Source: Phialophora verrucosa (lineage: Eukaryota; Ascomycota; Eurotiomycetes; Chaetothyriales; Herpotrichiellaceae). Taken from it: a DNA stretch of 64,000 bases. The notes beneath the pieces were generated by a model that saw only the letters and a list, made by a program, of their open reading frames with translations, searched no databases and had not been told where the DNA came from. The number at the start of each line of letters is the position of its first letter. Within the stretch, counting starts at the first letter, position 1. Below are positions 32,401-43,498 of this stretch, piece after piece. The stretch lies in assembly GCA_002099365.1 (NCBI GenBank), contig MSED01000006.1, positions 1,178,001 to 1,242,000 of the forward strand. Direction: 5' to 3'. The position numbers and the translations under genes were made by a program.

Positions 32401-33372
32401 ATGTCCAAGCTCTTGACTGTCGTCGGCGCCACAGGCACCCAAGGCACCTCGCTCATCAACACAGCCCTCAAACATGGCATCTACAAGATCCGTGGCCTAA
32501 CCCGCAACCCGAACAGTGAAAAAGCCAAGGCTCTCGCTGCCCGGGGCGTCGAGGTCGTCCAAGCCGACATCAACGACGAAGGATCCCTCGTCCGCGCCTT
32601 CGCCGGCTCACATGCTATCTTCGCCATCACGGACTTCTTCGAACCCTTCGTCGCCCACGGCCCGGAGAAGGCCATCGAGATTGAAGTCCAGCAAGGCATC
32701 AACATGGCTCACGCGGCCTCCCAGACCAGCACACTCGAACACTACATCTGGAGCACGCTGCCCAACGGCATGAAGTTGACAAACGGCAAATACCTGGTGC
32801 CGCACTTCGAGGGCAAGAACCGTATCGACGCCGCCATCCGCGCCGACGCCCGCCTCCTCGCCAAGACCACCTTTTTCTGGATCTCCTTCTACGGCAACAA
32901 CTTCCAATACCCGATCTTCACGCCCAATTACGTCAAGACCGCGGACGCATATGTCCAGCTGTCGCCAGCGCACCCCAGCACGCCCATCAAAGCGATCGGC
33001 GACCCGCTGGTCAATATCGGCATTTTCGCTCACGCCATCCTCACTAACCCAGAGTTGACTCTCCGGCCCGAGGGGCGGTTCGTCCTCGCGCACAGCGAAG
33101 ACACCACCGCGGGCAAATTGCTGAGCGATTGGAGCGAAGTCACGGGGAAGCCATCCAAGTATGTGGTCACGAATCTGGACGACTTTGCCAATGTATGGCC
33201 GGGCTTCGGACTGGAGATGGGGATAATGATGGCGATGTGGAATGAGCTACGTGACGATTCGTGGACTGGTGAAGAAGGCGTGGTCACCGCGAAGGATCTT
33301 GGCATCAAGCCGGAAGAGCTGACGACCGTGAAAGATGCATATAAGGTCATGGATTGGAATGCTCTGTTGTGA
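32401..33372 (+). CDS. NmrA-like NAD(P)-binding protein
   Basis: Single-exon, 323 residues from the ATG at 32401; an upstream in-frame extension begins only at TTG. The N-terminal Rossmann motif VVGATGTQG (7-15) and the following GLTRNPNSEKAKAL are typical of the NmrA/HSCARG family of atypical SDRs (PF05368), which sense NAD(P)(H) rather than acting as strong oxidoreductases. The middle IFAITDFFEPF and HYIWSTLPN match the family. The classical YxxxK catalytic pair is not apparent, supporting a sensor or regulator role such as redox or nitrogen signalling. Codon usage is strongly C-ending, which suggests good expression. No partner is evident among the neighbours. Confidence 0.92.
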   Translation: MSKLLTVVGATGTQGTSLINTALKHGIYKIRGLTRNPNSEKAKALAARGVEVVQADINDEGSLVRAFAGSHAIFAITDFFEPFVAHGPEKAIEIEVQQGINMAHAASQTSTLEHYIWSTLPNGMKLTNGKYLVPHFEGKNRIDAAIRADARLLAKTTFFWISFYGNNFQYPIFTPNYVKTADAYVQLSPAHPSTPIKAIGDPLVNIGIFAHAILTNPELTLRPEGRFVLAHSEDTTAGKLLSDWSEVTGKPSKYVVTNLDDFANVWPGFGLEMGIMMAMWNELRDDSWTGEEGVVTAKDLGIKPEELTTVKDAYKVMDWNALL

Positions 33373-33816
33373 CGGATGGGCCTTAGCTATCAAGCCATGT
33401 CCACAGAGTCTCATGTATCTCCACCAAAGGTTGCAAAACGATCAAAGTTGATACGCAGCTAGCTAATGATATGCGATTGCTTATTGAGCGAGATACTTTC
33501 AAGTGTTCTTGCCAATGATAAGTAATTAGATTCAGGAAAATCTACCACGTTAGCGGCCGCTTCCCCAGACAAGAAGTGATTTTCGAAGATGGACCGGTGA
33601 AGTATATCGCTATCCCTTACGAGTACGACGGCGGGGTGGAGCTAGAGAGGAACTGTGCTCACGCAATATTACTCTCAAGCCCGTCGAGAACACAACATGA
33701 TCTATAATTATAGAGTACTGTGTACTAACACGAACCTTCAACTTACCGCCGCAGTTTCCATGGCTGACGACGCTGGGAGGACATCAGATACATGGTGTCT
33801 TTGCCAGAGCCTCGAC
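33373..33816. other. Intergenic region between convergent genes
   Basis: This 444 bp is AT-richer than the flanking genes and contains no gene or repeat that I can recognise. Confidence 0.4.
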
Positions 33817-35250
33817 TTACTTCTCCGCCATCCACTGATCAATCAGCCGATCAATCTCGTCGAAGGCAAACTCGATCCTCTCACCCTCAGAGGCATCGTG
33901 GCGCAGTCTGCGGTCAATACTTCCCATCCCCATCGCCAGACGCGGTTCACCACCCGCAACACTGCGTGGCAGTGTCGAGGACGATGTTTGAGACAAGGCC
34001 GAGTGGTAGACCGACTCCGGCGACTCCCGTTCCTGCGACCTCTCGGGCGTTCCAATGACCATGTACGACCCTCTTAGCGCATTGGCCCTACCAATGTCGC
34101 TTCTAATGTCCGTCCACATGGTCGCACTGCCGATTGCACTGGAGGTATCCTCGTCACCAGCATAAACACTGTCAGTAATACCGGGCATATTTCTCATGGG
34201 GGGTACATCCGCATCATACCGATCCGTCCGATAAGGATGAGCAGCCCAGGTTTCATAATTCCTTGCATGATCCATGTGCATGGTAAAAGAGAGGCTCTCG
34301 TTGGGGAGAATCGAGCAATTGCTCTCCACGGGGGAGATGGAGCCGCCGCTGCGACGTCGACGATGGCGGGCCCGCGCCCGCTCCCGAGCGCTTGGCACGT
34401 TGGTCACGGACTCTGACGGAGTGATGGAGCAGCAGCTGGGACTTACCGCCGAGGCTGACTCCCCGTTTCTCGAACCCGAGATAGAAGCCGTCAGGGGAGA
34501 CCAACTCCCATCATTGGAAGTAGTAATGGGTGCTCGGAAGCGGCGATCCAAACCACGGGCATCCCTCGGGACGCGAAAGAACATGGTAGACTCACCGACA
34601 TAGGTATTACCTAGATGTTGATCTTGGCCTTCGCAGAGCGCCTCCGCGGGTGTGAACCAAGCCGTAGCGTATCGGCGGCTGTGTAACCTACACAAACCCA
34701 GTATGATTAGCCATCGATAGTCACAAAAGTCAGGTTGGGGGAACGCATTTCGCACGCAAAAAACGTGCGAGAACGTCTCGAAATCAGAAACAAGGGGAGA
34801 CGATAATACATACCACGCAATCGGTTCAATAGGGGTGACGCCGTAGAGAAGCAGTATGAGCACGCGCTCCGTCGCGTCCTGCAAATACACTACCTCCTCC
34901 GAGGCGGCCGCCCTTTCGGCTTCCCCTGCTTCATCAGCGACATCTAGCACCGCGCGCAGATTGAACACGAGTTCCACCTGCGTATAGTCATTGGCGTTTG
35001 GGGAGATGATGGCCCCGAAGACGATGAGCTGGAGGTACTGCAGCGTGTCAACGAGGATGTTCTGCATGGTTAATTCGCGAGGAGGCCCTCCGCCTTGAGA
35101 GTCAGAGGAGGCGTCCGGGTCTCTGACCATATCGCCAACACGGGCTCGCGCCACATGCAGCGCGACAGGGTCGATACTCTGGCACATAGTGAACAAGAGT
35201 CGAGACATCTCGAGGTCCCAGGACTCTCCGTGTAAGGAAGCGGGGTCCAT
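33817..35250 (-). CDS. Uncharacterised fungal protein with disordered C-terminus
   Basis: Open frame of 477 residues from the ATG at 35250. The first 145 residues look folded and helical (QNILVDTLQYLQLIVFGAII; VELVFNLRAVLDVADEA), and the last 280 are Ser/Pro/Arg-rich and probably disordered. They end with an ordered acidic helix (IEFAFDEIDRLIDQWMAEK). A stretch of 126 nt after the codons for IAW has a good GTATGT donor and a TGTGTAG acceptor and is a multiple of three, so it may be an intron (TG|GTATGT, rejoining as WLHSRRY) or retained exon of 42 residues. Without it the protein has 435 residues. No domain family or function is recognised. Confidence 0.7.
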   Translation of the reverse strand: MDPASLHGESWDLEMSRLLFTMCQSIDPVALHVARARVGDMVRDPDASSDSQGGGPPRELTMQNILVDTLQYLQLIVFGAIISPNANDYTQVELVFNLRAVLDVADEAGEAERAAASEEVVYLQDATERVLILLLYGVTPIEPIAWYVLSSPLVSDFETFSHVFCVRNAFPQPDFCDYRWLIILGLCRLHSRRYATAWFTPAEALCEGQDQHLGNTYVGESTMFFRVPRDARGLDRRFRAPITTSNDGSWSPLTASISGSRNGESASAVSPSCCSITPSESVTNVPSARERARARHRRRRSGGSISPVESNCSILPNESLSFTMHMDHARNYETWAAHPYRTDRYDADVPPMRNMPGITDSVYAGDEDTSSAIGSATMWTDIRSDIGRANALRGSYMVIGTPERSQERESPESVYHSALSQTSSSTLPRSVAGGEPRLAMGMGSIDRRLRHDASEGERIEFAFDEIDRLIDQWMAEK

Positions 35251-37112
35251 GGTGGGTGGGTTGGTAATTGGGTTTGAAGTCGAGTTCTCACTCAGTGTTA
35301 CCAGGTGGGTTAATAGGTTGGTTATGCAGTCGCGAACCGTCTTCTTGCTTGCGTGCTAGGTCCTGGAGTCCTAGCGTCCTAGTTAATGGCTGAATTGTGT
35401 ACAGTACAAGTCCAGGGGATCCAACAAGCCCGACACGTCGACATGAAGTAGACGAACGAGGTCGGTGGCCCTTGTTCTGGATTCTTGTTCGAAGACACAA
35501 AGACCGACAACGAAGTCTCTGTCGTCTACCTTTCATTCGATTCAAGAAACAAAATTCCCGCCTTGAAATCTATTCAAGGGCGGACTCGAGAACAAAGCCC
35601 ACTCGTCCTGCCGTACAGTATTGCAAGGCCAGCACCGCGTACATGATACAATGGAGAGCGATTTCATTTGTTCATTCGTTCGTCTGTTCTTCTTCTCCCT
35701 TGTCCAACACAAAGAACGGATGCCCTCATTACTGTCCTGTACAAAGACTCCGGGACTAACACCGTTACCCGATCAGCCTCGAGTCCCAGGCCCCTGCGGA
35801 TGCGAACAGCAAATGCATGTGGCTGTGCGTCTCTTTTTCGGATGCAATTTCTTCCTATGCGCCTCAGGTAATGAACGCAATCCCCTCCCGACGCCTGCTG
35901 ACATCTGACATCTGAAATCCATCAAACGCATCTCCACACCCGAAGAATCTAAGATTGCGAAGCATTGTTGACAAATGTCGGAGTGAAGACCCACGCCGCG
36001 TCATCCCATAGTTGGTTGCGCCTGCGGGAACATCTAGGCCAGCCAGCCAGTCTGCTGGACTACTGCCACTTTCATATGCTGCGCCCACCAAAGGCTGCAA
36101 TCCTTCCTACTGTATCACGGTGAGCGAGGTTGTAGGTGGAGGGTGGACCAGAGCATCAAGGCAGAGGAGCACTCGCACTCGTCGGAGCCGAGCCCATTTT
36201 TGTGGCATTAACAGGGGTGGGAAATGGTGGAATAAAAGTCCGGACGTAATGCCAGAAGAGAAGGGGATGTAGATACAGAAACCATCGCGACAAATGTCGA
36301 GCGCATGACCGACTGATTCGCAAGCATCCCAATCTCAGATATCGACCCTGTAAGCGTACTCGAAGACTGCCCACCAGGGATCGGGTCTACCGTAAAACGA
36401 GCGGCAACGGAGAGAACGCGCAAAATAACAAGAGCAAGAGCCCGGGACAAATTTGAGGGTGGAGCTATCTCGTTGTGGATTGTCGACAGTCGCAGATTTT
36501 GTGCTCTCTCAAGTCCAGGTTTTGTCTCGTTCAGATCGTGTTGATGTAGGTGAGATTGATGAGGAAAGCGTGCAAGGAAACATGTCGAAGGAGAGGGCTA
36601 TTTAAGTATGGGAGTATCGAGGAAAGTAGTCATGAGGCAGTAGCAGTGAGAAGGATAGTGAATAATGTTGCTCAAAAAGAGCAAGAGTGACAGGCGTTGA
36701 TTGTGCGGCCGGAAAGCCACCTCTACATCGACAGAATCTGGACGCAGAAAACGAACGACAGCGGGTCTCCACTGTGTTGTCGCATCATGTCAGCCGATCT
36801 GAGCGGAGGAGAACTTCTGGCCTGAAAGCCGTTCCTTGGTTCTGATAATCATCTGCGTAAATCGTTCAAACCATGGCAATGATCGCCATCCTTGTACAAT
36901 GAAGCTCGTTGACGCTGTCGTACGAGGTGAAATAGTAAACAGAGCATCATCAGATGTGGTGTGGGACTCCTCTTTGAACGGGGACTGATACGCTGCTGTA
37001 AAAGGCAGATTTGGCCTCGTTATGTAGACTCATCTTGAAAAGAAGGGTAATCTATCCACCTTTCCCCGCAGTGTTGGTACATATAGATACAGCGGAGCAT
37101 TCCTATATAGGT
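35251..37112. other. Long gene-poor region
   Basis: This 1.9 kb lies upstream of the uncharacterised gene and downstream of the aminopeptidase gene. Only short open frames without motifs are present. I see no RNA gene, repeat or mobile element. Confidence 0.45.
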
Positions 37113-38708
37113 TTAGTTGACAAACTCGGCATCGACCTCCTCGTAGTGGTCAAAGAAGCCTTTGTATAGTTGTACTCCGAGGCCTGGGTCTAAGGAGCCA
37201 GTGGTTGCTCGGATCGAGTGCATCGACAACTGAGGAATGCCGCAATCAATTGCGCGACAACCTAATCGTGAGCTACAAATTCCACACTCAGTCAATGATC
37301 GCAGTTGAGATGTCGAACTTAGAGGAGACAGCACGTACCTGGTCATGGGGCCGATTGTGCCTCCACTTCTCGAGTCGTTCCGGATCTGAAACACTTGCAA
37401 CTTGCTTCCACACTTCTCGGCGACCCGGGACAGCAGGGCAGCAGACACGCTATCAGTCGTCATGTGTCCATTGGGGTCTGCAGAGATGGCCACTCCCACG
37501 TTCAGTCGCGGCGAATGATTCTCCAGATATGCATTGAGGAAGTTAGGGTTGACTGCGTGAATAACATCCGAAGAAACAAGGAACGAATTGGCCAGTGTTT
37601 GGTTGATGAGATTCGGGCCGGAGTAATCGTTCAGAGCCTCGACCGTACGCGAAATGACACTCGGCATGAAATTGGACAGCGCACCTTGCCGCAAGAAACT
37701 CCCCACCTCTTCATCGTCAAAGCATCCAACCATTTTAATGATACTAGGAGAATCATCATCGGACGAGGCGAGAAGACCCTCAATGGCGGCAAAGCAGCAA
37801 AGCTTGTCATCGATGCGGCCAGCGAAGATGAATTCCTTATCTAAGCCGCCGAGCTGGGCGGGCTGAACGTCGAAAAGCTCAAGCTCCCAGTTGACGATGT
37901 CAGTATAATCCGACACTCCTAGCTGCCCGGCGATTGCTCGGACCAGTCGCTCTGGCTGGGTTGCGACAAAAGTTCCAGCAGGCAGTTTAAGAGACGGCTG
38001 CTCCTTTCCTGTGATGTCGGAATTGTCAAGACCGATGATCGGAGTCATGTTGGTTTCCTTGTTGAAGGGTCCCTGCGCAGCGACGCCGAAATGAGGAGCC
38101 AAGGTCGGTATTCTCGCAATGGGCCAGTCCAGCTTGACCAGCTTCTCGGCTATGCGGCCATCGCTTCCCTTGACCAGAACTCTGCCACCAATGCCCAGGT
38201 CACGATCCCACCAGGTTGAATTCATGCCTCCCGCATAAGGGGCGACTCCCAGCTGGACATAGCCAGCTTTGGTCTGCAGCTTGGGTATGGGCTTGACCTT
38301 TGCTGTGAGAGCATCGATGTGTCCAGCCACGATCGCAACACCACTGCCAGGCTTATAGTCCTTTCCAACAGCGAATGCAATAAAAGCACTCCCATTGCGC
38401 TTAGTGTAGTATTTCCCTCCCGGCTTGATCTTCCATTGTTCTCGTTCGGACAGATAGATGTAACCAGCTTTTGCGAGCTTGGAGGTAAAGTGATCAACCG
38501 CATGGAACACGGTCGGATTGTTGGTCATGAAGTCCAGGTATGGCTGGGTGTATTTTTCTGGGGCGAATTTCTCCTTCTGCGGACTCGGTGGCATTGACGT
38601 CGGAGGGTAGGCGGAGTGCTGGACCATGCGGTCGTAACCCCTTGACACATGGAAAGGCATGTCTTCGTGGATTGAGGTGAAGAAGCCAGAGGATGTTTTG
38701 CGAACCAT
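37113..38708 (-). CDS. APE1: Vacuolar aminopeptidase I (M18 metallopeptidase)
   Basis: Exons 38708-37339 and 37272-37113 (66-nt intron) give 509 residues, close to yeast Ape1. M18 enzymes are dinuclear-zinc aminopeptidases forming dodecamers; Ape1 is carried to the vacuole by the Cvt/autophagy route. Visible landmarks are AGHIDAL (first zinc-binding His and Asp), PYAGG followed by WWDRDLGIGGRV, FAGRIDD, FDDEEVGS (catalytic Glu pair), SSDVIHAVNP (zinc-binding His), and the C-terminal GGTIGPMTSSRLG and CGIPQLSMHSIRA, the former rebuilt across the splice. Reading through the intron would insert 22 foreign residues between MT and SSRLG. The N-terminus of about 45 residues may act as the Cvt propeptide. 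The cytosolic paralogue Ape4 is less likely because Ape1-type WWDRDLGIGGR is present. Confidence 0.93.
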   Translation of the reverse strand: MVRKTSSGFFTSIHEDMPFHVSRGYDRMVQHSAYPPTSMPPSPQKEKFAPEKYTQPYLDFMTNNPTVFHAVDHFTSKLAKAGYIYLSEREQWKIKPGGKYYTKRNGSAFIAFAVGKDYKPGSGVAIVAGHIDALTAKVKPIPKLQTKAGYVQLGVAPYAGGMNSTWWDRDLGIGGRVLVKGSDGRIAEKLVKLDWPIARIPTLAPHFGVAAQGPFNKETNMTPIIGLDNSDITGKEQPSLKLPAGTFVATQPERLVRAIAGQLGVSDYTDIVNWELELFDVQPAQLGGLDKEFIFAGRIDDKLCCFAAIEGLLASSDDDSPSIIKMVGCFDDEEVGSFLRQGALSNFMPSVISRTVEALNDYSGPNLINQTLANSFLVSSDVIHAVNPNFLNAYLENHSPRLNVGVAISADPNGHMTTDSVSAALLSRVAEKCGSKLQVFQIRNDSRSGGTIGPMTRYVLSPLSSTSQLRSLTECGICSSRLGCRAIDCGIPQLSMHSIRATTGSLDPGLGVQLYKGFFDHYEEVDAEFVN

Positions 38709-39173
38709 GATGAATCAGTCTATTCTCTAAGGAAACGTCAAATCTAGAGCAGCAACGCAATATCAAACCAAAGATCTATGAAGACGTAGTAGCGGTTGAT
38801 GAAGGTGTCGGTGACATTGCGATCAGCAGAACCAAAGCTCGTCACGGATCGGACTCGCCAACTGCACGGCAACCTTATCGATAACAGAGAGCAGCCGCTC
38901 CTATTGGTTGACTCTCAGCCTCGCACACTCCACAAGGCTGAGGATGAGAGACGCTCATGGTATCCTGACTTGCTCAATTAATGACTGTGGACGGGTGACG
39001 AGATAGTAGGTAGTCGTTACGAGCTATTCTTTAACAGGTAGTCATTACATCCTGGACTTCGTTCAGTCAATCAGTCATGTCCTCACATGCCAGATACGCC
39101 TGGGACACGCCGAAGGTCACTCAACGACGCCTACTTCAAGCCTGCCGAAAGCGTCTCAACCCTCCAACCTTGA
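38709..39173. other. Intergenic region
   Basis: No gene is seen in these 465 bp. It holds the aminopeptidase promoter and the 3' flank of the ppo gene. Confidence 0.4.
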
Positions 39174-42100
39174 TCACTCATCATACAAGAGGTGCAGGGT
39201 CGTCGGGATTGGAGACTCCTTCGCATTCGCATCGAGATAGATCTTCGCCTTGACACCTGCAATATCATGCTCAATGACGCTGAAACGTCCCAAATTTCCC
39301 TTGGCGCGACGCACATTCTTCAGGCGGAAGACTTCCTTCAGCGTGGCGACGAGCGCAGGTCCAACCAGTCGGGCGCCGAAGCAGTAGTGCATACCATGTC
39401 CAAGGAGAGTGTAAGACGACATTGGGCGATGTGGATCGATCTTCTCAGGATTGGGGAACGCAGCAGGGTCCATGGCTGCGGAGGACGTGGCGATGAGCAC
39501 GTATTGACCGGCCTTTATATGGACTGGGCCGCGTGCGCCGTCTTCGAATGTAATGTCCTTGGAAGCCACACGAGGTAGACCGGGCACAACACCAGCGTGG
39601 CGCATGCCTTCGAACACGAACCCAAGCAATTCCTTGTCGGAGGCTTCGTCTTCCTTGTGCGAAAGCTCCACAATTCGCTCCTTGTATTGCTTGTACTCGT
39701 CTTTGAGGTAGAGATCAATCAGGAGGGAAGCCTGCTGCGTAATATTGCCCGCGACAGGGGCCCCCATGCCGATACAGTCCCCCACCATGTCGCCGATGCT
39801 CAATCCCGATTTGTGCAAGGCGTGGTAGAAACGGTCAGCATCGGGCCCGACCTCGTACGCGGAGCCCTTTGCGAACCAGTCTACGATGTGCTCCGTGAGA
39901 CCCTGCTGAGTCTTGAGATGAGCCTCGAATATCTTTCTCAGTATTGGCGCCACAGTCTCAGCGGTCTCCCTCAACTTCCACTCGTTGACTGGCAAGATGT
40001 TGAAGCTCTGGTACATGAACAGGACCAGGTAGATGTCGAACAGTTCTGGAATGGTGACCAAGCCGCGAGGATGGGCGACGTCCTTGATGGGAATGGCGAA
40101 GCGGCGGGCGAGCCACATGATGGGAGTGACATTGCAGACGTCTCGCACGATGTCAATCGATCTGCGTTTGTCGTGATACTTCAACGTGCTCTTCTGAATC
40201 AGGCTTCTGACGGTTTCGCGGAAGTATTGCGAGAGATTTTTCTCGAAGTTGTCCTCGAAGAACGCCTTGTGGAGAATGACGGACCGTGGGTCGTGGCGTT
40301 TTTGATCGTCCCAGCCGATCATAAATTCGTGGCCGTCGGTACAGTTGCGAATAGCAGCTTGATACATGACGTGGAAGGTGTCTCGATCTTGAAAGGCTTT
40401 CTTGACACCTTCTTGAGTATGAATGCCTACAAGCTTCATGACATTTGGTGGCGGCCTCGTGAGATCATATTTCGCGAGCACTTTGTTGCCTTCGAGTATG
40501 CCCTTGATGGCTTCAGGCGTATAGAACGGCATCAAAGCGTATGTAGATGTCCCGGTGAATTCACCCGGAAGACCGTTGAAGATGAGCTTGGCGAGTATGC
40601 CTCCATATGTGCCTCCTGGGAGGTCGGCAAGTTTGGATACTCCCCAGTTGGTCAGGGTGTTGCTGTTGAAGTCGTAGGTGAGAAAACGGTCGCCTCGCAC
40701 CAGGGCTACGGCGTCGTCCAGGATGCCACGTCCGGTTGTTTGACCTGGACAGACACCACTACCCGGCATTGGTGGCTTGGTGCACTCTGCTTGCAGACCC
40801 GGATACAGTTCAAGATTGTCGATGTGGCCGTACAAGAGCTCAGCTGCTCGAGAGACTCCGGGATCATCATTCCATTCCGAGAAGTTCTTGTACGCTGTCA
40901 AATTGAGGTATTTCCGGAACCTAGTACCGCATCAGCATCTCCACGATGGTTATGTCGCCAAAACCGTGGCTGTATGTATGAGGACTCACTCGTTCAATGT
41001 GCAGGCATTAAATATCTCTCTGGCCTGAAGCTGGCCCATGAGATCCACGACCTTGAGACTCGCCGGTGTGCCGTTGGCACCAAATGCGTGGGCCGGCTCT
41101 TCAATGCAATCTTTGATGAGGCGGCCAAGGTCGGCATCGTCAAAGTGTCCATCTGGACCGCGCTTAAGGCCTCCAAATGTCCATTCGCTGGCCGGTTTAG
41201 ACATCATGTCCCCAGTTATTTTCGCCGCCATCTCCCAGAAGTGCCGGGGCGTCATTTCTTCAATGGACTTAAGCTGTGGAAGATTCTGACTGATCACATC
41301 TTCCATCCAGTTCGCGTCAGCTGCACTGAGGGCGGCGTGCCAGTGATAGAGAACGGCAAACTCGACTGACACAGAGTTGCCCGAACCTCTCTCCACCCGT
41401 CCTTGGCCTGACCGAATCTCCTCGCCCAAGTTGAGCGACCATTCAGAATTGGCTCGAGGAGTATTCAAGATGGCGGCAACGTAGTCCCTCAGCACCACCG
41501 ATGCAAAGAAGCCGACATTGATGTTTCTGGCGAGCTGGAAGATGTCTTCATCTTGCCTATGGTTGAATTTGTCAGATGTGCTGGCCATTTACCTTGTGAT
41601 CTCAATGGGGTGGACTCACTCTGTCTGTTTATCTTTGGCCAGTTTATCCCATTCGCCATACCCTCCATGTTCGTTGATGGACAAGAGCGTTTCGGCAATG
41701 TGGTTGTGGTTCCTCGAAAACATCATCAAAACAGCGATGACGCCCGGTGGCATCAGCATGATCCTCTCCGAAGCAACTGAATCTGGATAGATCAATCCAT
41801 TCTTTTTCGTCCGCACGCGCTCTTGCTCTTTGGCCGTGTTTCCGTAGAGCGTGCTAAGGTCAACATAGCTCGACGTCTCATTTACCCACTGATTGTCCCT
41901 CGAAGTTTGGAAGCACTCATGGATGACGACTGTGGCGAAGGAGAAGAACAATCTGTTGAGCCCGGATGGATGTTTGCGAAACTTTCCCTCCTTCCGCTTG
42001 AGTAGATATTCAAAGACGAGTTCCACGTCAGGCAAGTTGGGGCCTTTAGGTTTCATAGGCGGCACGCTTCGGCTGTAGGGAGAGCCGGCCTTGCCCAGCT

Positions 42101-42497
42101 CAGGGTCCCAGAGATTGTTGTTGCCTCCATCGTGCCTCCTGTACTTGGTTGTCGGGCCAGCAATGGTCCCCGGTGGGTGGGGCAAGTCGTCCCATAGCAT
42201 CTTGATGAACCCGCCGGCGGCCTTTGTTCCCAGTCCGCTGTTCGGAGGAAGAGATTGAAGCATGTGCACGCCATGTTCGAGCAACAGCTCCTTATCGTTC
42301 AAAGGCTCTCCTGAGATCAGCGTGGTGAAGGCTTGGACCATTGTCGTAGCATTCTCTCGGCCTAGGTGGGTTAAGTCATGGAGTAGCGATGTCTGAGTGA
42401 CTGGGGGCGTCGCCGCGGCTTCCGCATCAGTCCGTCCATCTGGAGCGGTGGGAGCGTTTTGAAGAATGGTCGCCCGCAGTTTGTGCAATTGCTCCAT
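39174..42497 (-). CDS. ppo: Psi-factor-producing oxygenase (dioxygenase-P450 fusion)
   Basis: Exons 42497-41620, 41556-40990 and 40920-39174 (introns 63 and 69 nt) give 1063 residues. The N-terminal half is a heme peroxidase of the linoleate diol synthase/Ppo family: VVIHECFQTSRDN (distal-His helix), TSSYVDLSTLYG, PPGVIAVLMMF and RNHNHIAE. The catalytic Tyr and proximal His are in LYHWHA (Y363, H366). The C-terminal half (about 600-1063) is a cytochrome P450-like domain with heme-thiolate Cys995 in GMHYCFGARL. Such enzymes oxygenate linoleic or oleic acid at C8 or C10, and the P450 part isomerises the hydroperoxide to a diol or oxylipin signal (psi factors) that balances sexual and asexual development. 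The I-helix segment GNITQQASLLIDLYL lacks the normal AGxxT, as expected for a hydroperoxide isomerase. Whether it is a PpoA-, B-, C- or D-type enzyme is undetermined. Confidence 0.94.
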
Positions 42498-43498
42498 AAT
42501 GACGGAGTTCTCTTAAGATACCTCTACCTCTTGCCTTATTCACGATGAGCCGGCCAGGAGCGTGGCAGACAGAAGGCGAACAGTAGTTGCAAGATGAAGC
42601 GGGGGACGTGCTGCGTAAATACGCTTGGGCGGATGGGAGTGACCCAGCCATCAAGCAAGGTTCTGGTCGTGCAGGTAATGGTGCGCGTGTGCAAGAGTGA
42701 CGCCTTCCGGCAGGTGAGTGGAAGACCACATCTCGCAGGTGCGTCTGGACGGAATGCATTTGGGAGGATGGACGCTTTTCGTGTAACGGCTGCTGGACGT
42801 CTTTACGTGAAGCGGCATCAAATGGTGGCACGGCTGAATGCCAGCTTCCCGCTTGTCCTAGCGGTCTACTGTCAGTGTTGCCCTATGGCAAGTCGGACCA
42901 CCATTTGGCTAGCTGAGCAGCTTTCAGCTGGTGTGGCTTGTGGGCCTCGAAGTCCACACGTCAATGTCTGATTCGAGATTGAGAGATCTCAACTCCGCAC
43001 AAGTTGTCTCTGTTTGACATCCTTCCTGTAGCAGGATGCAGAGAAACTTTGATGTCTGCATTCGGTCAAGTGGTGCTACTGTATGTTCCGCATCTAGTAC
43101 TGTTCGACCAGGGCTAATCGAAGGAGGAACTCCATCTCATGCTTGTTACGAAGCGAAGATTTTCGGAGCGAACCTAACCGACACCCGATGCTGCTTAACA
43201 CAAAACAAGACCACGGCCTCTTCTCGCGTGCCACTAACAGCCCCGTTAAACAGTGTCTTCGTCAGCAGAGAATTCCTATGGATCTATAGGTCGAGTTCCA
43301 GGAGCTGCATGAGCCGGCAAGCTTGAAATATCATTTCTGCCGGGGCCGCACCGCAAGGATAATCAGTATGCAAGGTTCGTCTACTCCAACTTCTCACTCC
43401 TCCAACTAGCTTGACCAGTCTTTGATATACAACAGTCGACATCATGCACAGGCCAGCTGGTCAGAGTCGTGTCGATGGCACGACAAGTGCTACGCTCT
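42498..43498. other. Intergenic region
   Basis: This 1.0 kb is the ppo promoter side and the SEY1 3' flank. Short open frames occur on both strands but none looks like a gene. Confidence 0.45.

Noticed and set aside
39597..41369. 590-codon plus-strand open frame opposite the ppo gene.
   Set aside because: It is the antisense shadow of a strongly supported, motif-rich gene and has no features of its own.
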